In this document: positions 42,765-53,604 of the stretch, one piece after another
Layout: each line of letters starts with the position of its first letter
Position numbering within the stretch: the stretch's first letter is position 1
Assembly (NCBI RefSeq): GCF_905171775.1
Contig: NC_053501.1
Coordinates: 12,554,844 to 12,618,843 of the forward strand
Direction of reading: 5' to 3'
DNA length: 64,000 nt
Source of the DNA: Rana temporaria
Taxonomy: Eukaryota; Chordata; Amphibia; Anura; Ranidae
Program-made: the position numbers and the translations under genes
The notes under the pieces: generated by a model
Database searches by the model: none
Told to the model about the DNA's origin: nothing
Seen by the model: the letters and a program-made list of their open reading frames with translations, nothing else

Positions 42765-43212
42765 TTTACGAGAATGCTCGTAATTCAAATGACTCGCATA
42801 TCAAACCGAGTTTCCCCATTGAAGTCAATGGAAACTAAAATGATTTGTTCTTCAATGGCATGCAATACCGCATGCGGCCAGAGGTGGGGGGTGCAGGAGA
42901 GTCTCGGAAACGGACGGAACGGCCTAAGGACACCTCGGCTGTCCACGGCAAACCTCGGAAAGGCTTGGGAACGGAGTATATATGTGTCTTTCTGAGTCTT
43001 TCCGAGCATTACCGAACGGTGCCGTTCGGCTCCGCTTGGCTCCGGCGCTCCCCTACCTCAGGCCAAATGTGGTACTGCACACTGCTTAGGCCTGAATCCT
43101 GCTCGTGTTGCGAGACAACACTCACAAACTGAGTTAAGATTTTTTTAAATACAGGGCTTGTATTACGAAATGCTCGTTAACCGAGTTACTCGCAATCCCA
43201 GGTTCCACTGTA
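42765..43212 (-). mobile_element. Family I element, copy 2
   Basis: On the minus strand it begins CAGTGGAACCTGGGATTGCG next to TA. It matches 17408-18662 once the hAT in that copy is removed. Apparent 75-95 residue frames differ between copies. Non-coding. Confidence 0.75.
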
Positions 43213-43894
43213 CTGTCGTTCTTTTTAGGAGGTCAAAGTTGTAGACAATGACCCCATGCATGGACAGTCTTATTTGCCCTTTTCTAGTATATTACTTCAC
43301 CCCTCCTAATAATCTTGCTGCCATTAAACAGTTAACCACTGAACGCTATTTCTGGACCGAAGAATATTTTCCGCTCCCATCCAGAGGTTCCTTACGTCTA
43401 TTTTATGCTTATTTTAATTAAAACGTTGTCAACAGGACAGAAAGTGAAACCTTTTATCATCTGACCTTGCATAGACATTCCCCGGAGACTTGTTTGTTAA
43501 ATGGGAATTATTTTCACGGAGATTGATACACAGCTACAGAAAAGGGTGAGCAAGCTCAGCCTGGAATCCACTGTGGTGTGACCAAAGAGAATGATCCGCT
43601 TGACATGAGTTTCGGTGAAACGTTCAACTTCAAAGTAGTTCAGGCTAGAAGGATCCTAAGCCAGACTTTCAATCAAAATTGGGGACTTTGCAAAGTTGAA
43701 TCATTTGAAATGCAGAGGAAAAAATAAACTCCATCTGTATTCTGTAACCCAAATTTTCTAAGATCTGGGCAGCCTGGTGCCAAGCGTTTGGGAACTGAGT
43801 GTGGTTTTCACCAAAGGATTGATCTAGGAAAGGTTTGGGTAGCGCTCCCCGCAAGAGGTCCCACTGTTTTGTCCCATTTTATTTTCCCAAACTA
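43213..43894. other. Unassigned, probably single-copy DNA
   Basis: No repeat shared in the window and no coding frame with a recognisable motif. Confidence 0.4.
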
Positions 43895-44640
43895 GTGTAG
43901 CGGCAGCCCAGACACATGGTAACAATCACTCCTCTGGCTCAATGAACAGTCTAGAGCAGAGGTGACCAACCTTTTGAAGCGCGAGGGCCACTTAAGTGAC
44001 TTGGTGACTGGTCACAGGCCATAATTAGTGGAGGGGGCAGATGGCAGGTCCATGTCCGCTCTGCATATGCAGAGCTGACACGGGCACAGCCAGATTGTAT
44101 TGGAGGTAGGACACAAATCGGTTTACATCTGCCACTCCTTAGACTTGAATGGAGGGTCTAATTGGGTCAGACTGCCTGTGTGGAAGGGGCCCATGGCTGC
44201 TTTCACACTAATGTACTGTGGTTTACCCACACCGCGGGTACAACGCAGTGTACCTTTGGCTTTTCTGCACTTTGCAACATACTTCTATTATATTCTGCAG
44301 GTTTGGTGCACTTTTCAGAAAGCTCACCAAACTCGCAGATAATAACAGAAGTCTATGGCTCAGTGGAGGTAACCCGCTGCTATGCATCTGCCGGTCAGTT
44401 TGAAAGCAGTCCAGTAACCACTGCAGAACAGATTTCCCCATATATACACACTGATTTTAGTAATGAACTGACCTTTAATAACAGTATTCTATTCCATCCC
44501 AGAGCAGGAGGTCGCAGGCCACATCAGAGGGCTTCGCGGGCCACTGGTTGGGCACCCCTGGTCTAGAGGTATCGTTTTGATGCTTTACTGGGAGTCGGCC
44601 TTGGGTAGGGGGCAGGGAGGTTGTGGAATACTCCAGAAGC
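43895..44640. repeat. Family N repeat, split by a hAT
   Basis: 43905-43956 (GGCAGCCCAGACACATGGTA, CTCTGGCTCAATGAACAGTC) resumes at 44561 (TATCGTTTTGATGCTTTACT). It matches 33075-33165 and is non-coding. Confidence 0.6.
43957..44560. mobile_element. hAT element with GAGGTGACCAACC ends
   Basis: The left end CAGAGGTGACCAACC and inverted right end GGTTGGGCACCCCTG are bounded by a perfect 8-bp duplication GTCTAGAG (43949-43956 and 44561-44568). GCGAGGGCCAC near the left and CGCGGGCCACTGG near the right are inverted sub-ends. It is 604 bp and holds no transposase; the 134-residue frame at 44162-44566 has no hAT motif. Confidence 0.92.
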
Positions 44641-45139
44641 ACATAGTAGTAACAGAAAGACACCCTTCACTTTGTCAACGCTTCGTAGTACAGCAGTGGC
44701 GTTACTACTAGGATTGGTTTCACCTGGTGCGATAAAACATGGTGCCACCCTGGACTGTGATGCATTTGATGTGAGGAGGTCTCTGGTTACCTCTGGTCTG
44801 CAGCGATCCCAATTACAGTAGATTTCCCCTTTACCCCAGAGTCTGCAGAGTTCCCCCTTGAACCAGTGACAGCTGGTGACATCACCTGGTGGCACCACCC
44901 CCTTGTGACCTCACTGACCCAGCATGAACCGGCCCACGACGCCACCAGGTGAACTGTCAAAATGCGGTGCCTGCAGTAGGCGGTCGGCCTTCATAGACAG
45001 CGGGAGGGTTTTTTCTTTTTTGGTGGCGTGATTGACAATGGATTTACATCAGGGGACTTTCTTAATAAAAGATTTGTCAAAAACGGTCTCTGTATTTTTA
45101 TTACTTTTTGACACTTTTTTGGTGAATGGGTAGGTCATA
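44641..45139. other. Unassigned DNA, possible hAT-like left end at 44693
   Basis: CAGTGGCGTTACTACTAGGA at 44693 looks like the start of a hAT-type element, but no matching right end or duplication was found. No gene. Confidence 0.35.
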
Positions 45140-46402
45140 CTCATTCACATGGGGGAGACGGGATCTGGGGGCCCCCTTGTTAAAATGGGCTTCCAGATTC
45201 CGATAACCCGTCTGCCTGCATACCTCCACAACCACAGCCCAGGGTTGTCATGAAGAGGCCCTTGGGGACAAGGTGCTTTGGGGCAGGGGGCAGAGCCATG
45301 TTGAGGGCATGGTTCAGGAGGGGGGATTTGCTCGCAAAGTGATGTCATGTCATTGCTTCCGGGTTACCACGGCGGAGAACCCGATCAAAGCCGATTCCGA
45401 CTTTGTATGGGTCTCCCGGTGGGACAGGAGAGCCTGAGAGAGCCGCAGAAGGTGAAAGAAGGGGGTGGGGAGTTAGTCCCCCCCCCCCTCCACTGCTTGT
45501 AATAGCAACCGGAGTGGCTGGTTAGCCACTCCAATTCTTATTTAAAGAGAGCTGACTGTCAGCCTTAAAAAAACGGTACCTGGGTGATGCCTGCAGTTGC
45601 ATTGCATATCATCCCGATACAACTACTTGAAGTCAAATGATGACATGATTTGGGGGCAAATGTTTAGGACCCCTTTCCATGGTTGAAATACATTAGTTGA
45701 GGCAGTTTTTTTTAGCTGTATGCCTTTGTATCTATTAACCACTTGCAGACCGCTGCATGCCGATGTACGTCAACAACATGGCACGGCAGGCATATTGGCG
45801 TACAGGTACGTTCCTTTAAATTTGACACCCAGCGCACAAGGTGCTTTGGGGCAGGGGACAGAGCCATGTTGAGGGCATGGTTCAGGAGGGGTGATTCGCT
45901 TGCAAAGTGATGTCATGTCATTGCTTCCGGGTTACCATGGTGGAGAACCCGATCAAAGCCGATTCCGACTTTGTATGGGTCTCCCGGTGGGACAGGAGAG
46001 CCTGAGAGAGCTGCAGAAGGTGAAAGAAGGGGGTGGGGAGTTATTCCCCCCCCCCCACTGCTTGTAATAGCAACTGGAGTGGCTAGTTAGCCCCTCCAAT
46101 TCTTAATAAAAGAGAGCTGACCGTCAGCCTTAAAAAAACAGTACCTGGGTGATGCCTGCAGTTGCATATCATCCCGGTACAACTACTTGAAGTCAAATGA
46201 TGACATGATTTGGGGGCAAGTGTTTAGGACCCCTTTCCATGGTTGAAATGCGTTAATTGAGGCAGTTTTTTTTGTTTGTTTAGCTGTATGCTTTTGTATC
46301 TATTAACCACTTGCTGACCGCCACATGCCGATGTACGTCGACAACATGGCACGGGCAGGCATATTGGCGTACAGGTATGTCCCTTTAAATTTGCCACCCA
46401 GC
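45140..46402 (+). repeat. 568-bp tandem duplication carrying family K and C pieces
   Basis: 45269-45836 and 45837-46402 are direct copies, over 90 percent alike (CAAGGTGCTTTGGGGCAGGG, CATGTCATTGCTTCCGGGTT, TAGCAACCGGAGTGGCT, AACTACTTGAAGTCAAATG). The left flank 45140-45268 is family K in reverse. Each copy ends with the opening of a family C element on the minus strand (45735 and 46303), so the duplication unit included the boundary between the two families. Confidence 0.88.
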
Positions 46403-46920
46403 AGGTGTACGCGCACGCCCACCACGTGCCACGTGCCTCGCGAGTGTGGCCGCGGGTCCCAGGAACTCGATGTTCCCGGGAGGCCCTCGATTGTGGTCGG
46501 CAAGGGCAGAACAGGGGAATGCCTTTGTAGAAGCTATAACTTTTGGCAAAACCAATCAATAAACGCTTATTGCGATTTTTTTACCAAAAATATGTAGAAG
46601 AATACGTATCGGACTAAACTGTGGACAAAAAGAATATATATATTTTTTTGGGGGATATTTATTATAGCAAAAAGAAAAAAATATATTTTTTTTTCAAAAT
46701 TTTCGCATTTTTTTTGTTTATAGTGCAAACAAATAAAAACCCTAGATGTGATCAAATGCCACCAAAATAAAGCTCTATTTGTGGGAAAAAAAGGACGTCA
46801 ATTTTGTTTGGGGGCCACGTCGCACGACCGCGCAATTGTCAGTTAAAGCGACGCAGTGCCGAATCGCAGAAAGTTGCCTGGTCCTTGACCACCAAAATGG
46901 TCCGGGGCTGAAGCGGTAAT
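46303..46920 (-). repeat. Family C, copy 2, internally deleted
   Basis: The minus strand shows the same order as 37645, from GACCATTTTGGTGGTCAAGG to GGCATGTGGCGGTCAGCAAG. The central part with the CATTATGGCGG block is missing (joint near 46530). No coding frame. Confidence 0.82.
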
Positions 46921-47445
46921 TATATATTTTATAAAACCTTGGATTGTGTGCGGGATCAGCCATCTCCACCCATGAAGATCCGGGAACAGGATAGCAAGCA
47001 TGGCTGCAGTGAATTTTATGAGATTCGGATTAAAGTTCAACCGGCATCCCGCTTGCGGTGACAATGTTTCCCGGATATCATTAGCTGTTTTCCAAAAAAA
47101 ACGTTGTGCTCGTAGTTATTTTTATTTATTTTTTTAACTTTCAAAACAGCTTATAGTTAAACCCCCCCCAGTAACGCGGTGAGATATTATCACTCCAAAC
47201 TGATGAATCAGTCCAATAACATGGGATTCAGCCGGTGGCATTGTGTGTCCTTGTCACTGCAGAATTTTTATTTCATTTGAGGGGAAATGCTGCATTGCTT
47301 TGTTCATTTGAGAAAGAACTATCATATTGCTTTATGGCGGCAATAATACAGAATAAATCACATTCCCCTCTCTCCGGAACAGTCTGCTTTCCTTTGTGAG
47401 AAGCATTAGTCAGTTTTTGCAATCGCTCCGGTCTTGTAGACTCTT
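46921..47445. other. Unassigned, probably single-copy DNA
   Basis: No repeat or gene recognised; a homopolymer C run is at 47161-47169. Confidence 0.4.
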
Positions 47446-48200
47446 AGTTAAAGCTGAACTCCGGGCAAGCTGCTAAACGCACAGATCAAATACATAGATG
47501 GGAGTTGTTTTATCTGCCAATAGGATTTGTATTTCTTGTCCATCCATTCCTGAGATTTATACAGTTCTGCCACTCAGCACAGCCCTATCTGGCAGGAGAG
47601 GGGCCCTGATTTTTTTTCTGCTGCAGCTCAGTCACACTTACAGCCGCTGAAAGCCCTGACTAGCCATGATTAAGCACTAGCTCAGTGCGAAACGCGTCGG
47701 CCATCTACCTGTTCCTTTGTTGCACCTTGTGAAGTGATGTACTTGCTGTGTTTTTTTGAATAAAAGACAACTGTTTGGTCATTGGAGTGTGGCTATCCAT
47801 CCTCTTTCTTCGTATCTTATGCATGGTCAGTGGATTGCCAGCACCCACGGTATCCTGAATCAGTCCCTCTCTACATAGTGACCCACCTGGAGCGTGATCC
47901 CTTCTCTTCTCCGCTGAAAGCCTTGCAGGAGCCAGGAGAGGAACGGAGGAGATCAGTTCTCCTATATGCTGCCCCACCGGCCCTTCTATCCAGCCTGGTG
48001 CTAGCTGTACCCAAGTCAAAGAGGCAAGCAGTCGTTCGTACCCAGGACCGTCAGCTCCACCCAACCCCCCCCCCTGACTCCAGGTCAGGCGTAGACAAAC
48101 GTAACAGGTCACTTTCGCAAACCCTTGTGACCCCTATCCCCTCCCCTGCTTACAGGTCTTGTCCCAACCCCAACCTGTGACTGGGATATCCTTCTGACCT
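47446..48200 (+). repeat. Penelope-like or related repeat end with hammerhead-like motif
   Basis: The region starts with TTAAAGCTGAACTCCGGGCA, runs through the motif at 47663-47701 and on to AATAAAAGACAACTGTTTGG (47759). The arrangement of a ribozyme-like motif followed by AATAAA about 60-100 bp later repeats that at 35413-35550. The 132-residue frame at 47782-48180 shows no domain I recognise. Confidence 0.4.
47663..47701 (+). ncRNA. Hammerhead ribozyme-like motif 2, decayed core
   Basis: Stem I GCC (47663-47665) pairs with GGC (47699-47701). Stem II is GCACT/AGTGC (47674-47678 and 47684-47688). GAAA is at 47689-47692, followed by a minimal stem III CGCG and cleavage dinucleotide TC (47697-47698). 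The first core strand reads ATGATTA instead of CTGATGA, two changes in invariant positions, so activity is doubtful. The architecture matches motif 1 exactly. Confidence 0.55.
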
Positions 48201-48869
48201 CTCTCTCACTCATTCTCAACCAATGGCCCGCTGCTGGGCTGTGGCATCCTAGCTCCAGGGAATGTGCCAAAGTGTCCTACATTCTCAAGAAAAACATAAA
48301 ATAAAAAAACAGTAATAACAGACCTTGCTGGTACCTATAGTAAATACAATACCATCAACACAAAACTAAAAACAAAAGTGTTTTGTGCCATACCATTTAT
48401 TGAAACCTCCAAAGCCCCTGGAAGACGTCTTTTTGGACAAAACGTGTATGGTGTAGCAATAGCGGTGACATCATCTCGCATGCTGGCTGATCCCGAGCCA
48501 AGTAGCGTTTCCATGGTTGTTTTTACTTTAATTCTGACTGCCTGTCATTTATTAATAAATCAGAGAAATTAAATGCTACACCATGGGCTTTTTCTTTTCT
48601 ATTATCTTTCTCCTCCACTTAAGTTACTGAATGAAGATTAATCTCTTCCTGGTGACGTAACACATATATTTAGCATCACAGAAGTGTTTTCTTCCCCCAC
48701 GGGAGCCGCATATCGGCGTATCTTTCTTTGTGCTGGGGGCGCGATGCACTGTGCATTTCCAGCACAGAGACCGGGGTATCACTGATAGCCTGGGCCCCGT
48801 ACTAATGATTGGGACCCAGGACCCGGGACCCAGGACTCCCAATTCCAGGTCACCTCATCGTTGTGGTAG
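48201..48869. other. Unassigned DNA, possible third degraded hammerhead-like site at 48416-48450
   Basis: CCCCTGGAAGACGTC then TTTTTGGACAAAACGTGTAT resembles motif 1 with an extra base in the first core strand and a weak stem II. I do not call it a ribozyme. The rest has no gene or repeat recognised. Confidence 0.3.
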
Positions 48870-49389
48870 TGAATGAATGAATAAAAAACGTATATATAGC
48901 GCAGCACATGCAAACTGAATCGTCTCAGGGCGCTTGGTATCCATTTCCTACTATATGTTGCCTGTGAAGTCAGCCCCTGTGTATCTCTCTCTCTCTCTCT
49001 CTCTGTGAATCTTTCTCTTTCCTTGCAGAGAGAAAAAAAATGCGTGTTTAAAAAAAATAAAAGTAAAATATAAATCCAAAGAAAGATATACCTAGATCAA
49101 AGTTTAATCTAGGTACGTGTTTGGGTCGAGTAGGGGTCAAAGGTCAGGGTCAGTATATTTTGGCCAGGATTTTTTTTATATTTATTTGCATCAGTGTCAG
49201 TAAGCATCAGTAAGCGTCAGTGTGTTTTAGGTAGGACAAAAAACAAAAGCCAAAATGTGCACTATTGCTTTTGGGCTGTACTACGGATACAAAAAACAAC
49301 TAACATACACATTTGTGATATTGCTGCGATCATCTGGAGCATGATAACTTATTTTGTGTTGTTCTTTGGTGGTAGGTTATGGTAGTAAC
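48870..49389. repeat. Dispersed repeat fragments and (CT)n
   Basis: 48878-48945 (TATATAGCGCAGCACATGCA, ACTGAATCG) is repeated at 63889-63923. 48989-49003 is a (CT)n run. 49100-49385 (GTCAGTAAGCATCAGTAAGC, TTTGTGATATTGCTGCGATC) looks like an interspersed repeat related to family Q. Confidence 0.5.
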
Positions 49390-50530
49390 AAGAAATATAC
49401 AGCTTCCATCCAGTGTCTCCAGTGACCCCATGCACTCCAGCTTCCATCCAGTGTCTCCAGTGACCCCATGCACTCCAGCTTCCATCCAGTGTCTCCAGTG
49501 ACCCCATGCAGTGGCGGTTCATCCATAGAGGGCGCCGGAGCGCCGCCCCCTCTGGCTCTTGCACCGACCACTGAAATACATAGATCCATTCAATTGATGG
49601 CACAGTGGTGACAATTGATGGCACAGTGACTGCGTTTGATGGCATGGCACAGTGGCTGCATTTGATGGCATGGCACAGTGGTGACAATTGATGGCACAGT
49701 GGCTGCGTTTGATGACATGGCACAGTGGTGACAATTGATGTCACAGTGGCTGCATTTGATGGCATGGCACAGTGGCTGCATTTGATGGCATGGCACAGTG
49801 GTGACAATTGATGGCACAGTGGTTGCGTTTGATGGCATGGCTCAGTGGCTGCGTTTGATGGCATGGCACAGTGGTGACAATTGATGGCACAGTGGCTGCA
49901 TTTGATGGGCACAGTGGCTGCATTTGATGGGCACAGTGAGGCTGCAATTGTTTTTTTCTCGTTTGCGCCCCCCCCCAAAAAAAATTTGAGCACCAGCCGC
50001 CACTGCCATGCACTCCAGCTTCCATCCAGTGTCTCCAGTGACCCCACGCACTCCAGCTTCCATCCAGTGACCCCATGCAGTCCAGCTTCCATCCAGTGTC
50101 TCCAGTGACCCCATGCAATCCTGCTTGCATTCAGCACCTCTAGTGACCCCATGCACTCCAGCTTCCATCCAGTGTCCCCATTGACCCCATGCACCCCAGC
50201 TTCCATCCAGTGACCCCATGCACTCCAGCTTCCATCCACCGTCTCCAGTGACCCCATGCATTTCAGCTTCCATACAGTGTCTCCAGTGGCCCCCGTGCAC
50301 TTCAGCTTCCATCCAGTGACCCCATGGACTCCAGCGTCCATCCAATGTTTCTGCTGACCCCATGCACTCCAGCTTCCAACCAGTGTCTCTAGTGACCCCA
50401 TGCACTCTTGCTTCCGTCCAGTGTCTCCAATAACCTCATGAACTCCATCTTGCATCCAGTGTCCCCGCTGCCCTCTTACGCTCCAGCCTGCATCCAGTGT
50501 GCCTAGTGACCCCCATACACTGCAGTCAAT
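49390..50530 (+). repeat. 38-bp minisatellite, split by a hAT
   Basis: The unit is close to GACCCCATGCACTCCAGCTT then CCATCCAGTGTCTCCAGT. The left block is 49398-49508 and the right block 50006-50525, with about 3 and 13 copies and rising divergence to the right. The 394-residue minus-strand frame spanning it (M/E/G/W/H-rich period) is a product of the repeat. Confidence 0.92.
49509..50005 (+). mobile_element. hAT-type element (family P), copy 2, inside the minisatellite
   Basis: CAGTGGCGGTTCATCCATAG at the left and GAGCACCAGCCGCCACTG at the right are the same ends as the 38546 copy. The centre is again made of CACAGTGGTGACAATTGATG and CACAGTGGCTGCATTTGATG units. Flanks share CCATG only, because the target is itself repetitive, so the duplication is not clear. 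It is 497 bp and non-coding. Confidence 0.85.
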
Positions 50531-51285
50531 CACTACAGTTGGGTAGAGATAACAAGACGTGTGTGTAACCCAGGAGAAATTTTGGGTGACGACTCGAGAG
50601 TGAGGACTCTAGATTGGGAGTACGGCGCTCCCATGGACTTTTCAAGCAGGGAAAGGGTAGAAGAGGCACAAGTAAGTCCTATGACTGACAGATGTGGCCA
50701 GTGGTTAAGAAATGACACCAAGACTATTATAGGCAGGACTAAAACTAACAGGAATGCTAACAATTCCCTACTAAAGTTTCGGCTTTAGATATTAGCATCA
50801 CCTCTCTGAGTCCAGGATCCTTTGCAGGAAAGACCTTATCCACGCCTGTATCCTAGCACTGGAATGTAATGTATACTCAGAACCATTTTCTCGCAATAAC
50901 TTTAAAAGAAGAAGAAAGGTGTTCCTAAGAGACATTAAAGTACATTTTCTCCATCCACAGCTGTTAGGACGGCCATTAAACCCTTTTATTGTAACCTTTG
51001 TGAAAGGCTTGGTTCCCTCTGTGTCTTCCTATTAGTTGATTTGGATAACCTGTTCCACCCTTTTCAATCAGGACCGGCTTTACACAGTTCATTCCTCAGA
51101 AATGTGAAGACCTTCCACTGAGGAGGCAAACGACCTTTCACATTTGTGAATCCCTTAACTGGCTCCCAGCTCTCATCATTCTCAACTTTTCTTTACCAAT
51201 GTTAATACCGCAGACCACCATTGTTTTCCCGAGCAGCTGGGAATTTAAGATGCAGCTTTTTCCTTTGCTCTGCATTTACTATGTT
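50531..51285. other. Unassigned, probably single-copy DNA
   Basis: No repeat shared in the window and no coding motif. Confidence 0.45.
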
Positions 51286-52676
51286 TAACTTAAGCCCCGG
51301 ACCATTTTGCAGCTAAAGGACCAGGCCACTTTTTGCGATTCGGCACTGCGGCGCTTTAACTGACAATTGCGCGGTCGTGGCTCCCAAACAAAATTGGCGT
51401 CCTTTTTTCCCCCACAAATAGAGCTTTCTTTTGGTGGTATTTGATCACCTCTGCGTTTTGTTTTTTTTTGCGCTAAAAAACAAAAATAGAGCAACAATTT
51501 TGAAAAAAAAACAATATTTTTTTACTTTTTGCTATAATAAATATCCCCCAAAAAGTATATAACATTTTTTTTTTTTCCCCAGTTTAGACCGATACGTATT
51601 CTTCTACATAATTTAGGTTAAAAAAAATTGCAATAAGCGTTTATTGATTGGTTTGCGCAAAAGTTATAGCGTTTACAAAATAGGTGATAGTTTTATGGTA
51701 TTTTTATTATTTACATTTTTTACTAGTAATGGCGGTGATCAGCAATTTTTTTCGTGACTGCGACATTATGGCGGACACATCGGACACTTTTGACACATTT
51801 TTGGGACCATTGTCATTTTCACAGCGATTAGTGCTATAAAAATGCACTGGTTACTGTGAAAACCCCCTGTGGGGGTTAAGTGTTCCCTGCATAATGTTTC
51901 TTACCGTAGGGGGGGTGGGCTCTGTGTCACATGACTTCATAGGTGTGTGCAGCCTATTGCATTAGGGTGTGCACCCCAAACCTCCAACACATATGCGTTT
52001 GACATATTTACCGGCCTCTTCCCTGCTCTCCCTCCTAAAACAACGAGGGGAAGGGAGACCCGGGCAACAGAAGGAAATGGAAATAAGAAAGGAGGGGTGT
52101 CATATATTAGTACCAATCCCCTATATTTTCCTCCTGTGGCAGCTGAATGTTGACAAAAGTGAGAGGAGGAGAAGCCCACTTTCAGCTGCTGCAGAAGGAA
52201 AATACAGATTGGTTCCTCTTGATTCCACCCCCGCCGCCTCTCCTGTCCAGGTTCTGAGGATCGGCAAGGAAGGATTGTGGTTTACCTGTCACCTGCCCAC
52301 CATTGACAGGTTGCCAACTCCAGGATTAGGGTGTGCTCAGGCACACCAGGCACACCCCTTGCGCACACCTATGCATGACATTGATCTCCTCTCCGAGTAC
52401 ACAGAGCCGAGATCAGTGTCATTGTCACTAGTCAGAGCAGGGAGATGGTTGTTTACACAAGCATCTCCCCGCTCTATACCTCCGTGAGACGATCATGGGG
52501 ATCCCTGCGGTGATCAAGTCCGCGGAACCCGCGGTCCGACTCACGGGGATGGCGCACACGCGACCACACGGACAGGCATTTAAGGGGGACGTACAGGTAC
52601 GTGATTATGCCTGTCCGTGCCATTCTGCCAACGTATATGTGCGGTTGGCGGGCCTTAAGCGGTTAAAGGCAGTGTA
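51286..52676 (+). repeat. Family C, longest copy, split by a hAT
   Basis: It opens TTAAGCCCCGGACCATTTTG and closes GCGGGCCTTAAGCGGTTAAA, showing the inverted CTTAAG-containing ends of the family. The order of blocks is as at 37645. The hAT at 51938-52373 interrupts it between CATGACTT and CATGACAT. Net length is about 950 bp. No protein is encoded. Confidence 0.87.
51938..52373. mobile_element. hAT-type element with CATAGGTGTGTGCA ends
   Basis: The left end CATAGGTGTGTGCAGCC and inverted right end TTGCGCACACCTATG are bounded by CATGACTT (51930-51937) and CATGACAT (52374-52381), 7 of 8 alike. GGGTGTGCACC and GGTGTGCTCAGGCACACC lie near the two ends. At 436 bp it has no transposase; the 172-residue frame at 51969-52487 crosses the element boundary and is spurious. 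Confidence 0.85.
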
Positions 52677-52714
52677 CGCTTTCAAACGCTTTCATTGCTT
52701 TAACTTGGAATTAA

Positions 52715-52862
52715 TGGAATTACACCAATCCGTCAGTAGCAGATCCTTTAAGTCATGTAAGTTGTGAGGTGGGGTCTCCATGGTTCAGAAGTGTTTTTCC
52801 AGCACATCCTACAGATGCTTAATTGGGTTAAAATCTGGATAATTGGAGGCAAAGTATTTGAT
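52715..52862 (-). pseudogene. Tc1-like transposase C-terminal remnant, second family
   Basis: The minus strand reads ASNYPDFNPIKHL, stop, DVLEKHF, stop, TMETPPHNLHDLKDLL. This matches the PNSPDLNPIEHLWDVLDK box of a Tc1 family different from the one at 41265. Two stops in place of W and another residue show it is dead. Its flanks are not preserved. Confidence 0.8.
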
Positions 52863-52899
52863 ATAAGGAGACATTAGTTCACCTTCCTTCCCTCCCACT

Positions 52900-53223
52900 C
52901 AGGGCCGGTGCTACCACTAGACAAATTAGGAAGCCGCCTATGGTGCACTGCTGCCTAGGGGCGCCCTCCGCATCTGCATGCTCTGCAGGCTGTAGCATGT
53001 ACCAAACTCAGTCTCAGGCAGCTGCTCCATCCGAACGGTAGTGTAATTAGAGGCGCAGTGCAGCACTGGAGCCAGCACTAGAGGAAGCAGAGCCGATGCT
53101 TCCTGTATAGTGCCGCCTCCTGTCACATGGGCAGGGCAAAGGGGGTGGAGTCAGGAGGGAAGCCAATGGGTGTGGCAAAATTAGGTTTTGCCTAGGGTGT
53201 CAAAAATCCTTGCACCAGCCCTG
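52900..53223. mobile_element. Short hAT-type element with CAGGGCCGGTGC ends
   Basis: CAGGGCCGGTGC (52900) pairs with GCACCAGCCCTG (ending 53223). Flanks CTCCCACT (52892-52899) and CTCCCACC (53224-53231) match at 7 of 8. It contains the CCTAGGGGCGCC phrase typical of this style of element. It is 324 bp with no transposase. Confidence 0.87.
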
Positions 53224-53604
53224 CTCCCACCATCACTCTGCCCACCCCAGTGATTGTTATCCAGCCCCCTTTACAAAGCAATATTTACAGAAAACATGCA
53301 CAGCTTCAGGCAACACCAGACCCCAACTTGCCACTCTTCCTCTATAAGTCTGCAAAGTTTGTTGTCCGGGGGACCTACGGCCGGGGAGCACCGATTTTTC
53401 AAAGCCGGGCACCCCTTCCATAGACTGCCATGTTAAACAGTAATTTCTCTGGTGACTTTGGAAACCCGGTACTGGACGGTCGTAGGTTCATTGGACCCAG
53501 AACTTGGCACACATGTAGCCCCATTTCTTCTCTACAAGTGTGCAAAGTTTGTGACGGCTGGTAAGCACCAAACTTTCAAAGCCGGGCACCCCTTCCATAG
53601 ACAT
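53224..53604 (+). repeat. Direct duplication, about 195-bp period
   Basis: 53340-53425 (TATAAGTCTGCAAAGTTTG, AAAGCCGGGCACCCCTTCCA) recurs at 53530-53602, and the next unit appears to have been entered at the point where the hAT inserted (53605). 53232-53335 is unassigned. Confidence 0.65.

Noticed and set aside
43600..43640. GAAAC preceded by CATGAG, looked at as another hammerhead core
   Set aside because: Stem II does not pair (TTTCGGT region) and no stem I partner follows.
47782..48180. 132-residue plus-strand frame
   Set aside because: It has no recognised domain, a proline-rich low-information end and repeat-like surroundings downstream of a hammerhead-like motif. It is more likely non-coding repeat sequence.
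51969..52487. 172-residue plus-strand frame
   Set aside because: It crosses the boundary of the hAT element at 51938-52373 into family C, so it cannot be an old gene, and it has no domain.
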